The position numbers were made by a program, and so were the translations under genes. A model generated the notes under the pieces. That model saw only the letters and a program-made list of their open reading frames with translations. It made no database searches and was not told the DNA's origin. This document shows positions 1-6,126 of a DNA stretch of 6,469 nucleotides, in pieces. Numbering within the stretch: position 1 is the stretch's first letter; every line of letters begins with the position of its first letter. Origin of the DNA: JBOGDS01 sp050743075 (GTDB lineage: Bacteria; Actinomycetota; Actinomycetes; Jiangellales; Jiangellaceae); contig JBOGDS010000135.1 of NCBI GenBank assembly GCA_050743075.1, positions 1 to 6,469 on the forward strand, written 5' to 3'.

Positions 1-1
1 C

Positions 2-118
2 CTCCCGAACCGGCGCTCCAACGCCGACCCTGATCAGAACTTGCAATGGGCTTCAGATCATGCTCGGGAGGTGCGCACCCTTCACGTCACCCCGCCGAGA
101 GCCATCCACAGGTTCTGA
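2..118 (+). CDS. possible C-terminal tail of an upstream gene (partial)
   Basis: This is an open frame of 38 codons running in from the left edge and ending at TGA 116-118. I do not recognise the peptide. The only support is compositional: by hand count GC is about 66%, 50% and 74% at codon positions 1, 2 and 3, the order expected for a coding frame in a GC-rich actinobacterium. The other two plus frames look worse over the same stretch. It overlaps the first annotated ATG (60) of the propeller gene and contains the left arm of the inverted repeat. It is too short to be sure of and may be chance. Confidence 0.2.
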   Translation, partial: LPNRRSNADPDQNLQWASDHAREVRTLHVTPPRAIHRF

Positions 119-121
119 TCA
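31..121. repeat. 13-bp inverted repeat with 65-bp loop at the 5' end of the propeller gene
   Basis: The left arm is TGATCAGAACTTG (31-43) and the right arm is CAGGTTCTGATCA (109-121). They are reverse complements at 12 of 13 positions, and the outer 10 bp (TGATCAGAAC / GTTCTGATCA) match perfectly. The arms are clearly AT-richer than the surrounding DNA. GCAAT (43-47) and ATTGC (121-125) add a second, overlapping inverted match. No short target-site duplication is visible outside the arms. It could be a pair of regulator half-sites, a large hairpin, or the ends of a very small inserted element; the sequence does not decide between these. Confidence 0.45.
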
Positions 122-1068
122 TTGCTCACCGACTACCACGACATGGGCGACCACGACACCGGCACCGGTCGAGCCGCGGCTGGAGACGTACGACGTCCCG
201 GCCGGTGCGGGGCCGCACGACGTCGCGCCGGCACGCGATGGTGGGGTCTGGTTCACCGCTCAGGACGCCGGCAACCTCGGTCATCTCGACCCGGCGACCG
301 GGGCGGTGTCCGAGGTGCCGCTCGGCAACGGGTCGCGGCCGCACGGCGTGATCGTGGGACCGGACGGCGCGGCGTGGGTCACCGACGGCGGTCTCAACGC
401 GATAGTCCGGGTCGACGCTCAGACCGAGGAGGGTGCAGCCGTACCCGCTGCCCGACGACCGGCCGGACGCAAACCTCAACACAGCGACGTTCGACGGGTC
501 GGGCGTGTTGTGGTTCACCGGCCAGAACGGTGTGTACGGCCGGCTCGACCCCCGCACCGGGGCCATGACGGTCTATGACGCGCCGCGCGGCCGCGGCCCC
601 TACGGAATCACGACGACGCCAGCCGGTGACGACTACTACGCCTCGCTCGCCGGTAGCCACATCGCCCACGTCGACACCGCCAGCGGGGAGGCGACGGTCC
701 TCGAGCCGCCGACGTCCGGCCAGGGCGCACGCCGGGTCTGGTCGGACGGCGCCGGCCACATCTGGGTCAGCGCGTGGGATGCCGGACAGCTCGGTCGGTT
801 CGACCCGGCGACGCGCGAGTGGCAGGAGTGGCTCCTGCCTGGGGACGGGCCGCAGGCGTACTCGGTCTACGTCGACGACCAGGACATCGTGTGGCTCAGC
901 GACTTCGCCGCCAACACGATGGTGCGCTTCGATCCGGCCACCGAGGAGTTCGCGCCGATCGAGCTGCTTGGACCTGCCGCCGATGTCCGGCAGATGTTGG
1001 GTCGGCCCGGTGAGATCTGGGGTGCCGCGTCCGCGCTCGACCAGATCGTCGTCATCCGAACCCGCTAG
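60..1068 (+). pseudogene. frameshifted seven-bladed beta-propeller protein, Vgb (streptogramin lyase)-like superfamily
   Basis: Two adjoining frames together encode one propeller: ATG 60 to about 432, then 433 to TAG 1066-1068. The junction is GAGGAGGGTGCAG (426-438); removing one G gives Glu-Glu-Val-Gln and joins the frames into about 335 residues. Seven repeats carry a Trp (Tyr in blade 4) at corrected residues 64, 106, 151, 193, 235, 278 and 320, spaced 42-45 residues, as expected for a seven-bladed Vgb-type fold. Typical motifs are VWFT, AWVT, LWFT, IWVS and VWLS, each followed by a G/A-rich turn and a xxxDP segment. Blades 1 and 2 keep a Pro-His pair (GPH, RPH); blades 5-7 do not, so streptogramin-lyase activity is unlikely and the substrate is unknown. 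The N-terminus is uncertain: ATG 60 has no clear ribosome binding site, and residues 1-21 look non-coding. Residue Cys22 begins a Thr/Pro-rich stretch (CSPTTTTWATTTPAPVEP) that resembles the start of a mature lipoprotein. A sequencing error in the GGG run is the main alternative to a true pseudogene. Confidence 0.8.
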
Positions 1069-1104
1069 AGGTCGAGCAGTTGAACCGTGGAGCGTCGTCG
1101 AGCC

Positions 1105-2844
1105 TCACTCCACCAAGGTCGCGGTGATGTCGACGGCGCCGCCGACCATGAGGCGGCGGATCTCTTCCGGCGTGTCCGGCACCCGTTCCTTGGTCACCAT
1201 CCCATCTATGGACCACACCAGGTTGACCTTCAGGGCCGGGTCGGTGGCTGGGAAGTCCGACCTGTTGTGCGCGCCCCGGGTCTCGCGTCGTTCACGCGCG
1301 CAGACCAGCGTCGCCCTGGCCGCGAGCAGAGAGCCCTTGAGGTCCATGGCGTGGGTGAGATCCTCGAACCCGGCGATGTTCGGGTACACCGCGAGCGCGG
1401 ACAGCCGGGCCTCGACGGCGTCGAGCTTGCGTAACCCTTCGGTGAGCCCGGCCTCATAACGGATGACGCCCGCGTGCTCGGTCATGAGATCGCGGACCGC
1501 ACGTTGCAGTGCTCGGGCGTTCTCGGTGCCGTCGCCGGTCAGGAGGTCATCGAGTTCGTGGCGGGCTTCGCGGACGGCGTCGCGGCTGCGGTGGAGGTAC
1601 TCGATGCCGTCGACGTATGCCGCGACCGCCTGGCCGACGAGCCGGCCGAGCACCAGCAGCTCCGACAGGGAGTTGCCACCCAGGCGGTTGGCGCCGTGCA
1701 CGCCGGAGCCGGCCTCGCCGATCGCGTAGAGGCCGTCGACATCGGTCCCGTGGTCGTCCGCACGCACCCAGACCCCGCCCATGGAGTAGTGCGCAGTAGG
1801 TGCCACCTCGATCGGGGACGTCGTGATGTCGAGCATCTGGACGTCGAGCAGGGTGCGGTAAACGCGAGGCAGGCGTCGGAGGATCTGCTCGCGGGGCAGG
1901 TGGGAGACGTCGAGCCAGACGCCGCCCTTGGGCGTGCCGCGTCCCTCGGCGATCTCGGTGTAGTTGGCCAGCGCTACCCGGTCGCGGGTCGACAGCTCGA
2001 CCCGCTCGGGATCGTAGCGCTGCATGAAGCGCTCGCCGGCGGCGTTGCGGAGGATGCCGCCCTCGCCGCGCGCGGCCTCGGAGACCAGCGTGCCGGCGGC
2101 GTCGTCGGGTTCGAGGATTCCCGACGGGTGGAACTGGACGAGTTCGGCGTCTCGGATCCTGGCACCGGCCAGGGCGGCCAACCGGAACGAGTCGCCGGTG
2201 TTCTCGTCCCGCCGAGATGACGTGTGCCGCCAGATCCTGGTGTGCCCACCGGCTGCCAGGATGACCGCGTCGGCGTGGATCACGACGCGGGTGCCGTCGA
2301 CGACGTCGAAGCCGTAGGCGCCGAAGATCCGGTTGTCCGACCCGAGGAGCCGCGAGATGTAGACGGTGTCGATGATCGGCACGTGCAGTTCCTGGGCGCG
2401 GCGCAACAGGGCGCGCTGGATCTCCAGGCCCGAGTAGTCACCGGCGAAGCACGTACGCCGGTAGGTGTGGGCGCCGAAGAATCGCTGACTGATCCGGCCG
2501 TCGGGCTCGCGGTCGAACGGCATCCCCCAGCGTTCGAGGTCCTCGATGCCGCGAGCGGCGTTCCTCGCCACAATCTCGACAATGCGGGGATCGGCGAGTT
2601 CGTAGGATTCCTTGATCGTGTCAGCGGCGTGCTGCTGCCAGGAGTCCTCGGGATCGAGCGTGCCCAGGGCGGCGTTGATGCCGCCGGCCGCGAGGGTGGT
2701 GTGGGCGTCCTGGCGCCTGCGTTTGCCGACCGCGAGGACGTCGACACCGCATTCGGTCAGTTCGATCGCCGCCCGCAAGCCCGCTCCTCCCGTCCCGATG
2801 ACCAGGACATTCGTGGACAGGCGGCGTTCCTGGGGTGTCGTCAT
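1105..2844 (-). CDS. succinate dehydrogenase/fumarate reductase-type flavoprotein (orphan)
   Basis: This 579-residue FAD oxidoreductase belongs to the SdhA/FrdA/NadB family, which interconverts succinate and fumarate or oxidises L-aspartate. The Rossmann FAD motif GTGGAG is at residues 17-22. His48 in HTTLAAGGI (48-56) aligns with the histidine that covalently binds FAD in SdhA/FrdA; NadB lacks it. The dicarboxylate-site residues of E. coli FrdA all have counterparts: His239 (HPSG), Glu256 before RGEGG (259-263), Arg287 (TRDRV), His352 (HYSMGG) and Arg387 (NRLGGNS). The family's C-terminal ETRGAH...RSDFP signature is at 521-532. The Gln usual in HTxxAQGG is Ala53 here. The length suits the family. 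ATG 2844 is preceded by GAGGAG five bases upstream. No iron-sulfur subunit, membrane anchor or nadA/nadC lies in the window, so the electron partner is unknown. The gene follows the penicillin-binding protein gene on the same strand after 185 bases and converges on the propeller gene, with 36 bases between stops. SdhA/FrdA-like is preferred over NadB, mainly because of His48. Confidence 0.88.
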   Translation of the reverse strand: MTTPQERRLSTNVLVIGTGGAGLRAAIELTECGVDVLAVGKRRRQDAHTTLAAGGINAALGTLDPEDSWQQHAADTIKESYELADPRIVEIVARNAARGIEDLERWGMPFDREPDGRISQRFFGAHTYRRTCFAGDYSGLEIQRALLRRAQELHVPIIDTVYISRLLGSDNRIFGAYGFDVVDGTRVVIHADAVILAAGGHTRIWRHTSSRRDENTGDSFRLAALAGARIRDAELVQFHPSGILEPDDAAGTLVSEAARGEGGILRNAAGERFMQRYDPERVELSTRDRVALANYTEIAEGRGTPKGGVWLDVSHLPREQILRRLPRVYRTLLDVQMLDITTSPIEVAPTAHYSMGGVWVRADDHGTDVDGLYAIGEAGSGVHGANRLGGNSLSELLVLGRLVGQAVAAYVDGIEYLHRSRDAVREARHELDDLLTGDGTENARALQRAVRDLMTEHAGVIRYEAGLTEGLRKLDAVEARLSALAVYPNIAGFEDLTHAMDLKGSLLAARATLVCARERRETRGAHNRSDFPATDPALKVNLVWSIDGMVTKERVPDTPEEIRRLMVGGAVDITATLVE

Positions 2845-2849
2845 CGACG

Positions 2850-2855
2850 CTCCTC
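2850..2855 (-). promoter_or_regulatory. ribosome binding site of the flavoprotein gene
   Basis: GAGGAG on the minus strand lies five bases before ATG 2844-2842. This near-ideal Shine-Dalgarno sequence fixes the start, and the Rossmann motif begins 16 residues later as expected. Confidence 0.75.
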
Positions 2856-2920
2856 GGCGAGGGTTCGAGGGATGATCCGTCCTCGTGCATTGACGGTAGT
2901 TCGGCGTCGTGGTGCCTGCC

Positions 2921-2932
2921 GTGACCCGTCAC
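2921..2932. promoter_or_regulatory. candidate operator: 12-bp dyad GTGACCCGTCAC
   Basis: GTGAC and GTCAC form a perfect 5-bp inverted repeat with a 2-bp spacer, 77-88 bases upstream of the flavoprotein start. The half-sites recall CRP/FNR-type sites, but those have six bases between TGA and TCA and this has four, so no regulator can be named. Just beside it, CACAGAAC (2932-2939) and GTTC (2944-2947) / TGTG (2951-2954) give a second imperfect dyad. No convincing -35/-10 pair is visible; TACCGT on the minus strand (2898-2893) is a weak -10 candidate. Confidence 0.25.
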
Positions 2933-2987
2933 ACAGAACGATGGTTCGGTTGTGAGGATCTCGTCACATGCCGCGCGACCTCGACCT

Positions 2988-3004
2988 CGGGGCCATCGAC
3001 CCCG
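2988..3004 (-). terminator. weak hairpin downstream of the penicillin-binding protein gene
   Basis: CGGGG (2988-2992) and CCCCG (3000-3004) can form a 5-bp GC stem with a 7-base loop, 26-42 bases past the stop of the penicillin-binding protein gene. No U-run follows on either strand. In a GC-rich genome a stem this short can be chance, so it is only a candidate for separating this gene from the flavoprotein gene. Confidence 0.25.
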
Positions 3005-3029
3005 GCCCGACCACCTGCGACTGACGACG

Positions 3030-4985
3030 TCAGGACGGGTTGAGGAACTCCTCCAGCAACGGCCCGGCCGTCTGCGATCCGGATTCGGCGTCCTCGACCA
3101 GCACGGCGACGGCGAGGTCGCCCTGGGTGGCGATCATCCAGCCGTGGGTGCGCGGCGGCGACTCGTCGCCGTACTCGGCGGTGCCGGTCTTGGCGCCGAC
3201 GGGGTCGCCGGGGACGTCGGCGAGGAACGCCCCGCTGCCCTCCTCGACGACCGCTCGCATCAATGCCTGGAGCTGCTGCCCTTCCGCAGCGGTGAGGGCA
3301 CCGGCCGGAGGTGCGGCTGCCGGTGCCGCGGTGGGCCCTGCCGGGGGCTCGACCATGCGTGGGACGACGGTCGTGCCCTGGGCGATTGACGCGGCCACCG
3401 TCGCCATCGCCAGCGGAGACGCCAGGACCAGCCCCTGGCCGATCACCGACGCGGCATGCTCGGTGCCGTCAGCCTCGGCCGGCACCTCGCCGAGGAAGGT
3501 CGGCGCTCCGAGATCGTGGTCGACACCCAGGCCGAGCGAGGCCGCGGCGGAGGCGAGGTCGGCCTGGGAGACTGTGTCCTGCTGGCCGATCAGGGCGGTG
3601 TTGCAGGAGTTGGCGACCACCGATCGCAACGGGATCTCGCCGATGCCGTCGGACGGGTAGTCGTCGTAGTTCTTGAAGCTCTTGCCGTCGACGGTGGTGG
3701 TCACCGGGCACTGCAGCATCGTGTCGGCGGTGAGCCCTGCCCTGAGCAGGGCGAGTGAGGTGACGACCTTGAACGTCGAGCCGGGTGCGTACTGCCCGAC
3801 CGTGGCGGTCGAGTAGCCCTCGCCGCCGGGGCCGCTCGCCGCGGCGAGGACGTTGCCGGTGGACGGTTGCACGGCGACGATGGCGCTGGCCGGCCCCACG
3901 GCGGCGAGGATCGCTTCGGCACGTTCCTGCAGGGCGAGGTCGAGGGTGGTGGTGAGTGCCGACCCGGGTACGGGGTCGGTCTCGTGCATGATGCTCGCTT
4001 CACCCTCGGCGGGAATCCGTTCGATCGTGGTGCCGGGCCGTCCGCGCAGGAGGTCGTCGTAGCGTTCCTGCAGCCCAGACAGGCCGACGACGTCGCCGGC
4101 CGCGAGCGCTCCGCCGGACTCCTCGATGATCTCCGCGGTCGCCGCGCCAACGGTGCCGAGGATCGGCCGGGCGAACGTGGCAGTCGGCGCCAGGGGGATG
4201 CTGTCCTCGAGGGCCACCGCGCCAGGGATCGGCTCGAGGCGGGCGATGACGGGGACGGCCTCGGCGTCGCGCAGGGTGATCGCCTCGACGAAGGCTCTGT
4301 CGCCGGCAGCATCCACGCGCCCGGCGAACGCCGCCGGGTCGACGTCGACGAGCGTCGCCAGACTCTGCGCGGACGTGGCGGCTGCGGCCGGCTCGACCTG
4401 CGTCTTGTCGATGCCTATGCGGTAGACCGGTCTCCGGGTGACGAGGGCCTCGCCTCCGGTGCCGAGGATGTCACCGCGAACGGGTTGCTGATGGCGCACC
4501 GCCAACCGGTCGCCGTCGGCGAGGTCGGGGTGGATGATCGCGGGGGTCCACGCGACCTCCCAGCCGTCGTCGGTGGGGGAGAGCCTCGCCGTCGTGGTGT
4601 ACGACCACGACGTGCCGGCGTCGGTCTCACTCGAGCCGCCGGAATCGGTCGCGGTGTCCGGTGTCCAGGTCACGTCGAGTTCGACCGTCCGGAACTCCTG
4701 CCCGTCGGCGTCCTCACCCTCGTCGATGCGGGCGACCTCGACGTCCGGCGCCAGACCGGCGAGGCCTTCGGTGATCTCCTCGAGCTGGGTGGCGGCATCG
4801 TCCACCGTCGTCCCCACGAGGGCGACGCCGGTGAGATCGCCGGACGCCAACCCGGCAGCGAGCGCCTCGGCGGTCGGTTTGGGGTCCGGGCCGCTGCTGC
4901 ATGCCGAGGTGGCTGCGATGAGGGTGATCGCGAGAACGGCTGTGGCGGCACGCCGCGTCCTGCCCACCGTGCCATGACGGCTCAT
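3030..4985 (-). CDS. class B penicillin-binding lipoprotein (D,D-transpeptidase) with MecA_N domain
   Basis: This 651-residue transpeptidase cross-links peptidoglycan peptides on the outer face of the membrane. A basic start, a hydrophobic stretch (about 13-25) and TSAC at 26-29 indicate a lipoprotein signal with lipidated Cys29. Residues about 35-150 fit an NTF2-like MecA_N domain. The dimerisation/pedestal domain follows, marked by RGDI (170-173) and running to about 320. The transpeptidase domain (about 345-648) has all three catalytic motifs: STFK with nucleophile Ser403 and Lys406, SCN (460-462) and KTG (599-601). There is no glycosyltransferase domain, so it is class B, similar in layout to the mycobacterial lipoprotein Rv2864c and staphylococcal PBP2a. 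An Ala/Pro-rich stretch (548-562) lies inside the transpeptidase domain before KTG. ATG 4985 has GGAGGAG five bases upstream. The gene diverges from the SRAP gene. The MecA_N fold does not by itself prove beta-lactam resistance. Confidence 0.95.
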   Translation of the reverse strand: MSRHGTVGRTRRAATAVLAITLIAATSACSSGPDPKPTAEALAAGLASGDLTGVALVGTTVDDAATQLEEITEGLAGLAPDVEVARIDEGEDADGQEFRTVELDVTWTPDTATDSGGSSETDAGTSWSYTTTARLSPTDDGWEVAWTPAIIHPDLADGDRLAVRHQQPVRGDILGTGGEALVTRRPVYRIGIDKTQVEPAAAATSAQSLATLVDVDPAAFAGRVDAAGDRAFVEAITLRDAEAVPVIARLEPIPGAVALEDSIPLAPTATFARPILGTVGAATAEIIEESGGALAAGDVVGLSGLQERYDDLLRGRPGTTIERIPAEGEASIMHETDPVPGSALTTTLDLALQERAEAILAAVGPASAIVAVQPSTGNVLAAASGPGGEGYSTATVGQYAPGSTFKVVTSLALLRAGLTADTMLQCPVTTTVDGKSFKNYDDYPSDGIGEIPLRSVVANSCNTALIGQQDTVSQADLASAAASLGLGVDHDLGAPTFLGEVPAEADGTEHAASVIGQGLVLASPLAMATVAASIAQGTTVVPRMVEPPAGPTAAPAAAPPAGALTAAEGQQLQALMRAVVEEGSGAFLADVPGDPVGAKTGTAEYGDESPPRTHGWMIATQGDLAVAVLVEDAESGSQTAGPLLEEFLNPS

Positions 4986-4990
4986 GGACT

Positions 4991-4997
4991 CTCCTCC
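4991..4997 (-). promoter_or_regulatory. ribosome binding site of the penicillin-binding protein gene
   Basis: GGAGGAG on the minus strand lies five bases before ATG 4985-4983, a consensus Shine-Dalgarno sequence that fixes the start directly before the lipoprotein signal peptide. Confidence 0.8.
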
Positions 4998-5016
4998 GTG
5001 AAGGCCGCCGCCGATT

Positions 5017-5044
5017 GGTTGCAGCCGATTTCTCCAGGTTGCAG
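5017..5044. repeat. GGTTGCAG direct repeat, 20-bp period
   Basis: GGTTGCAG occurs at 5017-5024 and 5037-5044, exactly 20 bp apart, or about two helical turns. CCGATT occurs at 5011-5016 and again at 5025-5030. The repeats lie 32-59 bases upstream of the penicillin-binding protein start, where they could bind a regulator or overlap the promoter. The regulator is unknown. Confidence 0.35.
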
Positions 5045-5126
5045 GCTAATGCGCGACGGAGCACACACGTGGACCTGCCCTGGCGTGATTCGTGCCAACA
5101 GGCAGTCGTCGCCGCGCCCGACAGCG

Positions 5127-5291
5127 ATGCCCACAGACCGCTGGTTCGACTGCGGCGAGATCGACCGACCGACGGGTGCACGCCAGGTCGACGCGCACGC
5201 CGACGCCGCGATTGCGCAGGCCGCGCGGCTCACGGTGAGTGCGTTGCGTCAGGTCTGCAACGACCGATCGGGCCGGGCCACGACCGTATAG
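5127..5291 (+). CDS. possible small protein, 54 residues, unrecognised
   Basis: An open frame from ATG 5127 to TAG 5289-5291 ends 24 bases before the SRAP start, a spacing that would suit an operon. By hand count GC is 70%, 59% and 83% at codon positions 1, 2 and 3. That is the coding pattern, and the opposite-strand ORF sharing these third positions fits less well. The peptide starts MPTDRWFDCGEIDRP and continues into an Ala-rich, probably helical part; two Cys (residues 9 and 44) are present. I recognise no family. There is no good ribosome binding site. In-frame GTG 5085 and ATG 5049 are alternative starts, and the frame stays open far upstream through the antisense of the penicillin-binding protein gene, which weakens the case. 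It could be a gene remnant or chance. Confidence 0.28.
   Translation: MPTDRWFDCGEIDRPTGARQVDAHADAAIAQAARLTVSALRQVCNDRSGRATTV
5242..5262. repeat. CGTTGC/GCAACG inverted repeat upstream of the SRAP gene
   Basis: CGTTGC (5242-5247) and GCAACG (5257-5262) are perfect 6-bp arms with a 9-bp spacer, centred about 64 bases before the SRAP start. The arms share the GTTGC core with the two direct repeats near the penicillin-binding protein start, so one regulator could bind all of them. It does not resemble the actinobacterial LexA box. Confidence 0.3.
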
Positions 5292-5315
5292 CCGCGGCAT
5301 GGCAGGCTGGTCGCG

Positions 5316-6053
5316 ATGTGTGGGAGATACGCGGTCAGCCATAGCGCTGACGAGTTGGCCGAGGAGTTCGGCGTCGATCGGATCGAGGTGCGCGAGCGGC
5401 TCGAACCGGACTGGAACGTCGCGCCGACCAAGGACGTCTTCGCGGTGCTGACCCGGCGTCGGCGAAGCGAGCCGGAGGCGGCTCCGGAGCGGCGGTTGAC
5501 CGTCCTGCGGTGGGGGCTGATCCCGTCGTGGGCCAAGGACCCGTCGATGGGCAGCCGCCTCATCAACGCCCGGGTCGAGTCGGCACCCGAGAAGCCTGCC
5601 TTCCGCCGTGCCTTCGCGCTGCGCCGCTGCCTCCTGCCGGCCGACGGCTTCTACGAGTGGTACGGCGAGACCAAGGGCAAGAAGCAGCCGTTCTTCATCC
5701 GGCCGCGTGACGGCGGGGTCATGGCGATGGCGGGGCTGTACGAGATCTGGCGCGACCCCGCGGTTCCCGACGACGACGATCCGGCGGCGTTCCGGTGGAC
5801 GTCGGTTGTCCTGACCACGACGGCCGAGGACGACATCGGCCAGATCCACGACCGCGCACCGATGATCGTTCAGCCGGACGACTGGGCGGCCTGGCTCGAC
5901 CCGCGGACCGATGACGTCGACGCCCTACGCCGGCTGCTGGTGCCCGCCGCACCGGGGCTGCTGGAGGCCTACCCCGTGTCCACCGAGGTGAACAAGGTCG
6001 GCAACAACGGCCCTGAGTTGGTCGAACCCCTGCCCCCGGTCGAATCGGTCTGA
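5316..6053 (+). CDS. SRAP-domain (HMCES/YedK family) abasic-site crosslinking protein
   Basis: This complete 245-residue SRAP protein binds single-stranded DNA and forms a thiazolidine crosslink between Cys2 and an abasic site, shielding it from strand breakage and mutagenic bypass. All catalytic residues are present: Cys2 (MCGRY), which becomes N-terminal when Met1 is removed; Asn84 in NARVES (84-89); Glu114 in GFYEW (111-115); and His178 in HDRAPM (178-183). They match E. coli YedK Cys2, Asn75, Glu105 and His160. The WNVAPT motif is at 33-38. The need for Cys2 fixes the start at ATG 5316 even though the ribosome binding site is poor (AGG at 5304-5306). An Arg/Glu-rich loop (47-60) is longer than in YedK. 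Older annotations call the family DUF159 or 'SOS response-associated peptidase', but no LexA box is visible upstream. The gene is divergent from the penicillin-binding protein gene, and the hydrolase gene follows on the same strand. Confidence 0.95.
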   Translation: MCGRYAVSHSADELAEEFGVDRIEVRERLEPDWNVAPTKDVFAVLTRRRRSEPEAAPERRLTVLRWGLIPSWAKDPSMGSRLINARVESAPEKPAFRRAFALRRCLLPADGFYEWYGETKGKKQPFFIRPRDGGVMAMAGLYEIWRDPAVPDDDDPAAFRWTSVVLTTTAEDDIGQIHDRAPMIVQPDDWAAWLDPRTDDVDALRRLLVPAAPGLLEAYPVSTEVNKVGNNGPELVEPLPPVESV

Positions 6054-6126
6054 TCTCTCGAGCGGTGGATCACGTCGGAGTGGCACAGTACAAGGCACGG
6101 TTGTCGAGGTGTGGTGGCTGCGGAAT

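Larger units (their letters stand above)
4998..5315. other. divergent intergenic region between the PBP and SRAP genes
   Basis: These 318 bases separate the starts of two divergent genes and should hold both promoters. I find no clear -35/-10 pair. Weak candidates are TAGCCT on the minus strand (5048-5043) for the penicillin-binding protein gene and TATAGC (5287-5292) for the SRAP gene. The region also holds two GGTTGCAG direct repeats, a CGTTGC inverted repeat and a possible small ORF, listed separately. No tRNA-like or other recognisable RNA structure was seen. Confidence 0.5.

Noticed and set aside
46..129. Second frameshift that would fuse a frame-1 leader (VLIIA) to the Thr/Pro-rich stretch as a lipoprotein signal
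   Set aside because: The frame-1 leader has only a handful of hydrophobic residues and poor coding composition, so it is not a credible signal peptide.
433..1068. Independent gene starting at GTG 433
   Set aside because: It would begin in the middle of a seven-blade propeller, and the GAGGAGG before it directly abuts the GTG, leaving no room for ribosome spacing; a frameshift explains it better.
1068..1106. Hairpin between the convergent stops (GAGGTCGA / TCGAGCCTC) as a bidirectional terminator
   Set aside because: The stem has a bulge and a 22-base loop, overlaps both stop codons and has no T-run; too weak to annotate.
1474..2955. Plus-strand open frames antisense to the flavoprotein gene (1474-2220, 2224-2955)
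   Set aside because: The minus strand carries a complete, motif-rich family member; the antisense products have no recognisable motif.
4982..5233. Minus-strand 83-codon open frame upstream of the penicillin-binding protein start
   Set aside because: It overlaps that gene's ribosome binding site and start, has no recognisable motif, and its first and second codon-position GC are in the wrong order for a coding frame.
3867..5291. Long plus-strand open frame (474 codons) antisense to the penicillin-binding protein gene
   Set aside because: It mirrors a gene with all catalytic motifs on the other strand, and such long shadow frames are common in GC-rich coding DNA. Only the intergenic tail (5127-5291) shows any independent support.
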